From Minisyncoccota bacterium (GTDB taxonomy: Bacteria; Patescibacteriota; Minisyncoccia; Phycocordibacterales; UBA2100), in assembly GCA_018060545.1 (NCBI GenBank), contig JAGOVW010000005.1, positions 9,270 through 46,874 on the forward strand: DNA of 37,605 nt, written 5' to 3'. The translations under genes and the position numbers were made by a program. This document shows, piece after piece, positions 30,982 to 37,605 of the stretch (position 1 is the stretch's first letter; each line of letters opens with the position of its first letter). The notes below the pieces were generated by a model. It had not been told where the DNA came from and did no database searches. It saw only the letters and a list, made by a program, of their open reading frames with translations.

Positions 30982-31074
30982 TCATCGCTTCGCGAGTACG
31001 CGCACTACGAGGTACAGATACAGCACAATCAAGAGTGCGGCGAAAATTTTTTCGGGCATCGAGACAATCTGCAT
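30982..31074 (-). CDS. 30-residue single-helix membrane peptide, unknown
   Basis: Encoded opposite to its neighbours: MQIVSMPEKIFAALLIVLYL, then YLVVRVLAKR and a TGA stop. AGGAGG lies 6 bases before the ATG. One membrane helix of about 20 residues is flanked by a polar start and a basic end, which is the usual form of a small membrane regulator or toxin-like peptide. Its promoter would overlap that of trmD (TATTGT on the minus strand within the trmD -10), and it uses the terminator at 30923. It is too short for most gene finders. Confidence 0.65.
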   Translation of the reverse strand: MQIVSMPEKIFAALLIVLYLYLVVRVLAKR

Positions 31075-31111
31075 GGCGATCCTCCTGTGTGGCTTGCACG
31101 AATACTCACCG

Positions 31112-31117
31112 TACAAT
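31112..31117 (+). promoter_or_regulatory. -10 box of trmD
   Basis: TACAAT ending 11 bases before the ATG at 31129, giving a very short leader. The reverse strand reads TATTGT one base over and may drive the 30-aa gene. Confidence 0.5.
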
Positions 31118-31128
31118 AGCATGCATCT

Positions 31129-31848
31129 ATGTCAAAAAAAGGCCCACTTAACTTCCACATAGTGACGCTGTTTCCAGAATCAATCGAGCCATACCTGGCA
31201 ACGTCGATTCTTGGCCGAGCGCGTGGTATCACGGGTAAGAAAAAAGGCGCGGCGCCGTTGATTACGGTTTCATACTATAATCCACGCGACTACTCCACCG
31301 ATAAATGGAAGCGGGTGGACCAGCGTCCTTACGGCGGCGGTCCAGGGATGGTGCTCGAGCCTGAATCGATGCTCAAGGCGGCAGTAAAAGCAGGGGGATT
31401 CAAGAAGGGAACGGAAGTCATTTTCTTTTCACCATCGGGAAAGCAATTCGATGCGGCAGAAGCACGACGGCTCGCAAAGAAGAAAGACATCGTTTTCATT
31501 AGTGGGCGCTACGAGGGAGTGGATGCACGTGTGCCTAAAATTTTGAAAGCAACGGCAATGTCGGTGGGCCCCTATGTGCTTACGGGAGGTGAATTGCCTG
31601 CAGCGATTATGATCGACGCCATTGCGCGGCAGGTGCCTGGGGTGCTGGGTGACATTAACTCGCTTGAGGAGCGCAGAAAAAGCACCTACAAAGCAAAAGG
31701 GGAGCAGGAAGACGCAACCGCCAGCAGTGAGGTGTATACCAAACCAGAGACATTTGTATGGAAAAAGAAAAAGTACCCCGTGCCGAAAGTGCTGCTCTCA
31801 GGAAATCACAAGGCGATAGAGGAGTGGAAGAAAAGTAAGACACCGTAA
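31129..31848 (+). CDS. trmD: tRNA (guanine-N1)-methyltransferase
   Basis: Methylates G37 of tRNAs to prevent frameshifting. At 239 residues it is the usual length. Visible motifs: HIVTLFPESIEPYL near the start, RPYGGGPGMVLEPE, the knotted SAM-binding core ISGRYEGVDARV and VGPYVLTGGELPA, and VLLSGNHKAIEEWK at the end. The start ATG lies 11 bases from a TACAAT. It closes the rpsP, KH, trmD cluster; rplS does not follow. Confidence 0.96.
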   Translation: MSKKGPLNFHIVTLFPESIEPYLATSILGRARGITGKKKGAAPLITVSYYNPRDYSTDKWKRVDQRPYGGGPGMVLEPESMLKAAVKAGGFKKGTEVIFFSPSGKQFDAAEARRLAKKKDIVFISGRYEGVDARVPKILKATAMSVGPYVLTGGELPAAIMIDAIARQVPGVLGDINSLEERRKSTYKAKGEQEDATASSEVYTKPETFVWKKKKYPVPKVLLSGNHKAIEEWKKSKTP

Positions 31849-31896
31849 GAAGGTTCGGCAGGTGTAGCGTGGCTTTTCTCCGTGCACACATACATG

Positions 31897-31925
31897 TTGA
31901 CGCATGGAAATGACAGGCGTATGTT
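31897..31925 (+). promoter_or_regulatory. Promoter of the 74-aa gene
   Basis: TTGACG, 17-base spacer, TATGTT. It predicts a leader of about 58 bases, with a CCAAG/CTTGG hairpin at 31939-31954. Confidence 0.7.
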
Positions 31926-31990
31926 GCATAAGGCAACACCAAGGAGAAACTTGGGTTTGTCATGCACTTCAACGGAAGTAGGGGAATGCA

Positions 31991-32215
31991 ATGAAGAAGC
32001 CGAAAGCAGTTCGTAATACTCCACAAAAAGACGGTATCCTGGACGAGCGCAAGCAGAGGCCAGGCGAAACCGATCGGGAGTACACTCGGCGAATCAGTGA
32101 ACTCGATGTTGCTGCAGAGCGTGTCCGTGAAGCGGATGCGGCTGAGCGCAGAAGGTTGATTCAGGGTGCCGTTGCCAGCCATTCTGTGGTTGGTCGGCAG
32201 GACAACCACGGGTAG
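31991..32215 (+). CDS. Small charged helical protein, unknown
   Basis: Seventy-four residues starting MKKPKAVRNTPQKDG. AGGGGA lies about 5 bases before the ATG. The sequence is mostly charged (RPGETDREYTRRISELD; ERVREADAAERRRLIQG), suggesting one long helix, perhaps nucleic-acid binding. It has no Cys or membrane segment. An 11-codon frame (31962-31994) ends in TGA overlapping the ATG; this may be a leader peptide or chance. It has its own promoter and terminator. Confidence 0.72.
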   Translation: MKKPKAVRNTPQKDGILDERKQRPGETDREYTRRISELDVAAERVREADAAERRRLIQGAVASHSVVGRQDNHG

Positions 32216-32238
32216 GTAGGTTGAGGTGACATGAGCAG

Positions 32239-32263
32239 CGGGCGGCCACATAGTGGCTGCCCG
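32239..32263 (+). terminator. Terminator after the 74-aa gene
   Basis: An 11-bp stem with one G-U pair (CGGGCGGCCAC / GTGGCTGCCCG) and a 3-base loop, followed by TTTT. Confidence 0.9.
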
Positions 32264-32290
32264 TTTTCGCCGTCTATCCACGGCATGTAT

Positions 32291-32319
32291 TTGACCATTC
32301 TTTCTGGTACCTATACAGT
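32291..32319 (+). promoter_or_regulatory. Promoter of the 75-aa zinc-ribbon gene
   Basis: TTGACC, 17-base spacer, TACAGT. It predicts a leader of about 55 bases. Confidence 0.65.
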
Positions 32320-32379
32320 GCCCGCGTGCAGCACTAGCAATGCGGCATGAACGAAAACTGATCTTTTAGGGGAAATAGA

Positions 32380-32607
32380 ATGAGTACGTCTCACGGAATA
32401 TACATCGATCAGAAGGCGGAAGATGCGCGAGCTGCCAAAATGGCCGCGCGTTTGAAATGCCCCTGCTGTACCAGGCAGCGGCGCGCTGAAGGTGGCAGGT
32501 ACGTCTGCTACACACTGGGATGCACGGGCAAGGCGCCTGAGGCATCACCGGTCAGGAAGATGATCGATAGCTCCCTGAGGGCGGCGGCGGTGTCTAGCCG
32601 TCGCTAG
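32380..32607 (+). CDS. Small zinc-ribbon-like protein, unknown
   Basis: Seventy-five residues starting MSTSHGIYIDQKAEDARAAK. AGGGGA about 6 bases before the ATG is the ribosome-binding site. A basic helical N-terminus leads to KCPCCTRQRRAE and then YVCYTLGC, a pattern of paired cysteines typical of a small zinc ribbon. The C-terminus is Ser/Arg-rich. The gene has the same layout as the 74-aa gene before it (promoter, ~55-base leader, AGGGGA, terminator with the same arms). Zinc binding and any nucleic-acid contact are inferred. Confidence 0.75.
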   Translation: MSTSHGIYIDQKAEDARAAKMAARLKCPCCTRQRRAEGGRYVCYTLGCTGKAPEASPVRKMIDSSLRAAAVSSRR

Positions 32608-32631
32608 GTGGGGATTTTTCCCTGATGTATG

Positions 32632-32656
32632 CGGGCGGCCACTTTGTGGCCGCCCG
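32632..32656 (+). terminator. Terminator after the zinc-ribbon gene
   Basis: Perfect 11-bp stem (CGGGCGGCCAC / GTGGCCGCCCG) with a TTT loop, followed by TTCTTTG. Confidence 0.92.
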
Positions 32657-32733
32657 TTCTTTGTGCCAGAAAGTGGGCAAAATCGCCTGCATATAAGCCA
32701 TAGAAACACCTGTGGAAAAGATTATTGACTTAT

Positions 32734-32762
32734 TTGACATAGTCTGGGCCATCCTATACACT
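32734..32762 (+). promoter_or_regulatory. Promoter of rpoBC
   Basis: TTGACA, 17-base spacer, TACACT. It predicts a leader of about 118 bases, the longest before any core gene here except thrS. Confidence 0.65.
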
Positions 32763-32858
32763 CTTTTTTGTACTTCCCCACGGATGAGTTGCGCCTTTTC
32801 TTAAGTACTCTTGCCCCGAGTTTTGCTCGAGGTCTATTTATAAAGGTGCACGCTAGCC

Positions 32859-32879
32859 AAGACAGGAGGCCCCTGTCTT
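32859..32879 (+). promoter_or_regulatory. Hairpin in the rpoB leader covering an AGGAGG
   Basis: Perfect 8-bp stem (AAGACAGG / CCTGTCTT) with a 5-base loop. AGGAGG spans the stem and loop, but it is 17 bases before the ATG, too far for normal use. A second, imperfect hairpin (CCCCGAG / CTCGAGG) lies upstream. Confidence 0.5.
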
Positions 32880-32886
32880 CACAAGC

Positions 32887-35800
32887 ATGGCAACAAAAAA
32901 GGGAACACTCCCGCAAAAGTTTTTCGGTAGCTACCAAAAACCATTGGTAGACCTGCCCAACCTGGTTGAGTCACAGCTCGAGTCGTTCAAGACTCTTGTT
33001 GAGAAAGAAGCAGCAGAAGTGTTCAAAGAGTTTTCTCCTATTAGCGACCACTCGGGTAAAAAATTCGAGCTCGTTCTGAGCAAATTTGAATTTGGTAAGC
33101 CAAAGTGGGATGAGCACTATGCGAAGCGTATGATGAAGAGCTACGAAGCTCCGCTTTCGATGGTTGCAAAGCTCAAAAACAAAACAACTGGTGGAGAAAA
33201 AGAGCAAGAGATTTTTCTCACCGATTTTCCGTGGATGACTGATCACGGTACCTTCATCATCAATGGTGTGGAGCGCCTCGTGGTGCCACAGCTTGCACGT
33301 AGCTACGGCGTCTTCTTCGATGCAGTGCCGTACAAGGGTGTGAACTACTTCATGGCGAAAATCATTCCAGCACGTGGTGTATGGATTGAAATCGAGTCAG
33401 ATCCTGATAAGGCAGTATATGTAAAAATCGATCGCAAGCGTCGCTTCCCGGTGACGCAGCTTTTGCGCGTCTTGGGCCTCAAGGACGTAAAGGCGATGAA
33501 CGATGCATTTAAGGACGTGGCAGGTGGTGAAGAAATGGTCAAGGCCACCATGGAGAACGACCACGCGGCAACGCTTGAAGAGTCGTTTGTTGAAATCTAT
33601 CGCCGTCTGCGTGATGGTGATATGGCAAACCCAGACACGGCTCAGGAGTACGTGAAGCTCATGCTCTCAAACGAGCGCTACGATCTTTCTCGTGTGGGCC
33701 GCTTCCACTTCAACCGCCGCTTCGGGCTTTCAACCGCTACGAAAGATCTTAACGACGGCACGCTTGGCGTTGCTGACATTGTGAAGATTGTCTCGCACAT
33801 TTTGGAGCAGAACGCTGATCCAAAAGCACAGGGCGACGACATCGACCACCTCGGTTTCCGCCGCGTACGTTTCGTCGGTGAACTCTTGCAGCAGAAGATG
33901 CGTGTCGGCCTCTCGCGTATGAAGCGCAACATCCAAGACCGCATGTCGATGGTAGAAACCGACATTTCACTCCCTGCACAGTTGGTAAACCCGCGCCCAT
34001 TCTCGGCTGCGGTTAAGGAATTTTTCACCAGCAACCAGCTCTCGCAGTTGGCGCAGCAGTACAACATCCTCGACGAAATGGAACACCTCCGCCGTCTCTC
34101 AACCCTCGGTCCCGGCGGTCTCACGTCAGAACGAGCAGGTCTTGAAGTGCGCGACGTACACGCTTCTCACTACGGGCGCGTGTGTCCGGTGCACACCCCA
34201 GAAGGTAAGAACATCGGTCTCGTGCTTCAGATGGCGCTCTACGGCCGACCTAACGAGTTCGGTATTATCGAAGCACCGTATGCAAAGGTGGTGAAAGGTA
34301 AGGTAACGGATGAAATCACGTACATGAACGGTTTGGACGAAGAGCAGTACGCTATCGCTCACGGTGCAACCGCACGCGACGCAGACGGCACGCTCACGAA
34401 CAAGCTTATCGAGGTTCGCCGCCACGGTGAGCCAACCCTCGTCAAGAAGGAGGCCGTTGATTACATCGAAGTAGCATCAAACCAGCTCTTCTCAGTGGCA
34501 ACCGCACTCATTCCATTCGTACAAAACGACGACGCCAACCGTGCGCTGATGGGTTCAAACATGCAGAAGCAGGCAGTGCCATGTATCGTGCCTGCAATTC
34601 CGTACGTTGGAACTGGTGTAGAGGAGGCAATTGCACGTGACTCTGGTCGCCTAATCATTGCTGACGAACCAGGTGAAATCACCTACGCAGATGCACGCCG
34701 CATCACACTTGAAAACAAGGATGGCAAGAAGCGCGAGTATGCACTTGTGAACTTCCAGCGCACCAACGGGTTCACCATGCTCAACCACCGCCCACGTGTT
34801 TCTGTGGGAGACAAGGTGAAGCGCGGAGATGTGCTTGCCGACAACACCTCAACAGTGGATGGACAGCTCGCTATCGGGCAAAACCTGCGCGTAGCATTCA
34901 TTCCATGGTCAGGTGCTAACTACGAAGACGCGATCATTATCTCTGAAAAGTTGGCGAAAGAAGCACGACTCACTTCGGTACACGTAGAAGAGTTTGAGTG
35001 TATCGTGCGAGACACCAAGCTCGGGCCGGAAGTGACGACACACGACATTCCAAACGTATCTGAGTTCAAGCTCCGCAACCTGGATGAAGAAGGAGTTATC
35101 CGTATTGGTGCTGAGGTGCGCCCTGGCGACATCTTGGTTGGAAAGGTAACTCCAAAGGGCGAGACTCAGCTCTCTGCAGAAGAACGACTCTTGCACTCAA
35201 TCTTCGGTGAAAAAGCGAAAGATGTGAAAGACACGTCGCGCCGCATGGATGGTGGAAAGCGCGGCCGCGTTATCTCGGTGAAAGTATTCTCACGCGAGCA
35301 GGGCGACCAGCTCGAGTCAGGCGTCATCAAGCGCATTCTTGTTGAGGTTGCACAGCTGCGCACCATTTCAGTTGGTGACAAGCTTGCGGGCCGTCACGGT
35401 AACAAAGGTGTTATCTCCCGCATTCTTCCTGAAGAAGACATGCCATTCGATGAGAACGGTGATTCAGTAGACATCATCCTTACTCCTCTCGGTGTGCCTT
35501 CACGTATGAACCTTGGTCAGATTCTCGAATTGCACTTGGGTCTTGCTGCTGAAGCATTGGGTTACCAAGCGGTAGTCCCATCATTTGCTGGCGCAACAGA
35601 AGAGGAAATTCGCACCGAATTGGAGAAGGCAGGGCTCGAAGCATCCGGCAAGCGCACCATGTTTGATGGCCGCACGGGTGAAGCGTTCGCTCAGCCAATT
35701 GCAGTAGGTATCATGTACATGCTCAAGCTGCACCACATGGTTGAAGACAAGATTCACATGCGCTCAATTGGGCCATACTCACTCACGACGCAGCAGCCGC

Positions 35801-36072
35801 TCGGTGGTAAAGCACAAAACGGTGGTCAGCGCGTGGGAGAAATGGAAGTCTGGGCATTCCTCGGTTACGGTGCTGCCCACTCACTTCGTGAAATCCTTAC
35901 CATCAAGTCCGACGATATTCTTGGTCGCTCGGCCGCATTCGATTCAATCGTGTCTGGCTCGCGCATCAAAGATCCAGGCATTCCAGCAACCTTCAACGTC
36001 CTCGTTCGCCACTTGCGCGGATTGGGTATCGACATCAACTTTAACAGCGACCACGAAGAGGTAAACCAATAA
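32887..36072 (+). CDS. rpoB: RNA polymerase beta subunit
   Basis: Catalytic subunit of RNA polymerase, 1061 residues, at the short end for the family. Family blocks include [54 protein letters not shown], the active-site-side [15 protein letters not shown] and the C-terminal [18 protein letters not shown] and [10 protein letters not shown]. In the rifampicin pocket the stretch [20 protein letters not shown] carries Gln at the position of E. coli Asp516 and Asp at Ser522; His526, Arg529 and Ser531 are kept. Start [16 protein letters not shown]. No rplJ/rplL precedes it. rpoC starts 4 bases after the stop. Confidence 0.98.
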   Translation: MATKKGTLPQKFFGSYQKPLVDLPNLVESQLESFKTLVEKEAAEVFKEFSPISDHSGKKFELVLSKFEFGKPKWDEHYAKRMMKSYEAPLSMVAKLKNKTTGGEKEQEIFLTDFPWMTDHGTFIINGVERLVVPQLARSYGVFFDAVPYKGVNYFMAKIIPARGVWIEIESDPDKAVYVKIDRKRRFPVTQLLRVLGLKDVKAMNDAFKDVAGGEEMVKATMENDHAATLEESFVEIYRRLRDGDMANPDTAQEYVKLMLSNERYDLSRVGRFHFNRRFGLSTATKDLNDGTLGVADIVKIVSHILEQNADPKAQGDDIDHLGFRRVRFVGELLQQKMRVGLSRMKRNIQDRMSMVETDISLPAQLVNPRPFSAAVKEFFTSNQLSQLAQQYNILDEMEHLRRLSTLGPGGLTSERAGLEVRDVHASHYGRVCPVHTPEGKNIGLVLQMALYGRPNEFGIIEAPYAKVVKGKVTDEITYMNGLDEEQYAIAHGATARDADGTLTNKLIEVRRHGEPTLVKKEAVDYIEVASNQLFSVATALIPFVQNDDANRALMGSNMQKQAVPCIVPAIPYVGTGVEEAIARDSGRLIIADEPGEITYADARRITLENKDGKKREYALVNFQRTNGFTMLNHRPRVSVGDKVKRGDVLADNTSTVDGQLAIGQNLRVAFIPWSGANYEDAIIISEKLAKEARLTSVHVEEFECIVRDTKLGPEVTTHDIPNVSEFKLRNLDEEGVIRIGAEVRPGDILVGKVTPKGETQLSAEERLLHSIFGEKAKDVKDTSRRMDGGKRGRVISVKVFSREQGDQLESGVIKRILVEVAQLRTISVGDKLAGRHGNKGVISRILPEEDMPFDENGDSVDIILTPLGVPSRMNLGQILELHLGLAAEALGYQAVVPSFAGATEEEIRTELEKAGLEASGKRTMFDGRTGEAFAQPIAVGIMYMLKLHHMVEDKIHMRSIGPYSLTTQQPLGGKAQNGGQRVGEMEVWAFLGYGAAHSLREILTIKSDDILGRSAAFDSIVSGSRIKDPGIPATFNVLVRHLRGLGIDINFNSDHEEVNQ

Positions 36073-36076
36073 GCGT

Positions 36077-37605
36077 ATGATGAAGAAAAAAGACAACATT
36101 CCGCAGCACTTCGATCAGCTCACGGTGTCTTTGGCATCGCCAGAGCGCATGCTCGACTGGTCGTATGGAGAAGTTACGAAACCTGAGACCATCAACTACC
36201 GCACCCAGCGTCCTGAAAAGAGTGGTCTCTTCGACGAAAAGATTTTCGGTCCTGAGCGTGACTTCGAATGTTACTGTGGCAAATACCGCGGTATCCGTTT
36301 CAAGGGCATCGTCTGTGAAAAGTGTGGGGTAGAACTCACTCGTGCGATTGTGCGCCGCGAGCGCATGGGCCACATTGATTTGGCAACACCGGTTGCGCAT
36401 ATCTGGTACCTCCGCAACATTCCTTCACGCATCGCACTCATTCTCGGCCTCTCTGCAGGTGATGTTGAAAAAGTAGTGTACTTCGCTGGCTACATCATTA
36501 CGCACGTAATCAAGGAGGAAAAAGAACGCCTCTTGAAAGAGCTCCAGCAGGAGTTTGAAATGAAGGTGAAGTCTGCAAACAACGAGACTGAAAAGACTCG
36601 TCTAAAGAATCTCGCACTTGAAGCAAAGAAAAACATCGACCGCATCGAAGAAGGCTCGGTCTTGGACGAGGCTGCATACCATACGTCAGCAGTACGCTTT
36701 GGTGCCATGTTTGAGGCCCAGATTGGTGCAGAAGCGTTGTACACCATCCTCAAGAAGCTCGATCTCGGAGCACTCCAAAAGAAATTGATGGCTGATTTGG
36801 AAAAGACCTCGGCAGCTGATCGTGAGAAGCTTGAGAAGCGTCTCGCCTTGGTAGAGACGATGCACCGCGCGGGTGTTCGCCCTGAATGGATGTTCATGAC
36901 TCGTCTTCCTGTAGTACCGCCGGCATTGCGTCCGATGGTAGCGCTTGAGGGTGGCCGCCATGCTTCATCAGATCTTAACGACTTGTACCGACGCGTCATC
37001 AACCGTAACAACCGCTTGAAGAAGCTCCTCGCTATCCACGCGCCAGAAGTTATTCTGCGCAATGAAAAGCGTATTCTCCAGGAAGCAGTGGATGCACTCC
37101 TCGACAACTCAATCCGTCGCGGTGGTTCATCAGGAGTTCTCGGCGCACGTCGTCGTGAGCTCAAGTCACTCGCCGACTACTTGAAGGGTAAGCACGGCTA
37201 CCTCCGCCAAAACCTCTTGGGTAAGCGCGTAGACTACTCAGGCCGTTCAGTCATTGTGGTGGGACCAGAACTAGAACTCGACGAGTGTGGTTTGCCAAAG
37301 CACATGGCATTGGAACTTTTCCGTCCGTTTGTTATCCAAGGACTGTTGGAGCGCGAACTCGCGTACAACATTCGTGGTGCAGGCCGTCTTATCGAAGATG
37401 GAGTGCCAGAAGTGTGGGCAATCCTCGAAGAGGTGATCAAGGATAAACACGTGCTCTTGAACCGTGCACCAACACTGCACCGCCAGTCATTCCAGGCATT
37501 CCGTCCTCAGCTCATTGAAGGTAACGCTATCCAGCTGCACCCACTCGTGTGTCCTGCGTTCAACGCGGACTTCGATGGTGACGCTATGGCTGTGCACGTA
37601 CCACT
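36077..37605 (+). CDS. rpoC: RNA polymerase beta' subunit (3' end outside window)
   Basis: First 509 codons, open to the window end. The start [20 protein letters not shown] follows rpoB by 4 bases; the second Met is an alternative. The N-terminal zinc ribbon [20 protein letters not shown] has the normal spacing. Further blocks are [64 protein letters not shown], and the catalytic Mg-binding NADFDGD just before the end. Transcribed with rpoB. Confidence 0.97.
   Translation, partial: MMKKKDNIPQHFDQLTVSLASPERMLDWSYGEVTKPETINYRTQRPEKSGLFDEKIFGPERDFECYCGKYRGIRFKGIVCEKCGVELTRAIVRRERMGHIDLATPVAHIWYLRNIPSRIALILGLSAGDVEKVVYFAGYIITHVIKEEKERLLKELQQEFEMKVKSANNETEKTRLKNLALEAKKNIDRIEEGSVLDEAAYHTSAVRFGAMFEAQIGAEALYTILKKLDLGALQKKLMADLEKTSAADREKLEKRLALVETMHRAGVRPEWMFMTRLPVVPPALRPMVALEGGRHASSDLNDLYRRVINRNNRLKKLLAIHAPEVILRNEKRILQEAVDALLDNSIRRGGSSGVLGARRRELKSLADYLKGKHGYLRQNLLGKRVDYSGRSVIVVGPELELDECGLPKHMALELFRPFVIQGLLERELAYNIRGAGRLIEDGVPEVWAILEEVIKDKHVLLNRAPTLHRQSFQAFRPQLIEGNAIQLHPLVCPAFNADFDGDAMAVHVP

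Overview
The window reads as a stretch of a Candidate Phyla Radiation (Patescibacteria, probably Parcubacteria/Kaiserbacteria-like) chromosome. This is inferred from shortened housekeeping proteins (ThrS without a TGS domain, a very short SMC), a NusB-Nudix fusion, a bS16-KH-TrmD cluster without rimM or rplS, very large Ala/Pro-rich proteins of unknown function, and a giant repeat/Ig-domain surface protein. TGA is used as a normal stop, which argues against the CPR lineages that recode UGA. No rRNA, tRNA, CRISPR array, transposase or phage gene was seen.

Layout. 1-2.1 kb: 3' part of a surface protein with 33-bp tandem repeats, four Ig-like domains and a C-terminal membrane anchor. 2.2-9 kb (minus strand): thrS behind a T-box-like attenuator, a 70-aa gene, malic enzyme and dnaE. 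9.1-12.7 kb (plus): small gene, rnhB, small Cys-rich gene, rpmF (bL32), nusB-Nudix, rnc, small membrane protein. 12.8-19.6 kb (minus): a three-gene operon of unknown large proteins (675, 334 and 1252 aa). 19.7-24.2 kb (plus): an unknown 248-aa gene with a strong promoter, then a 1057-aa unknown protein and a 118-aa helical protein. 24.3-29.4 kb: smc (plus), then two small genes and rnr (minus). 29.7-31.8 kb: a secreted Cys-rich peptide, rpsP, a KH protein, a 30-aa membrane peptide (minus) and trmD. 31.9-32.6 kb: two small SD-led genes. 32.7 kb to the end: rpoB and the 5' part of rpoC, whose NADFDGD active-site motif lies at the window edge.

Expression logic. Two kinds of gene start alternate. 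Most housekeeping genes (dnaE, malic enzyme, rnhB, rpmF, nusB, smc, rnr, the KH gene) and the large unknown genes have a -10 box ending only 6-8 bases before the start codon, often as an extended TGn -10, so their mRNAs should be leaderless or nearly so. Small accessory genes instead have a Shine-Dalgarno sequence; several have a separate promoter and a leader, and most are followed by a strong GC-rich hairpin terminator. They look like insulated one-gene cassettes placed between core genes.

The points most worth a second look are the T-box-like leader of thrS, the dual initiation pattern, the 12.8-24.2 kb block of unknown large proteins, the SMC with almost no hinge, the NusB-Nudix fusion, and several tiny membrane, secreted or Cys-rich proteins.
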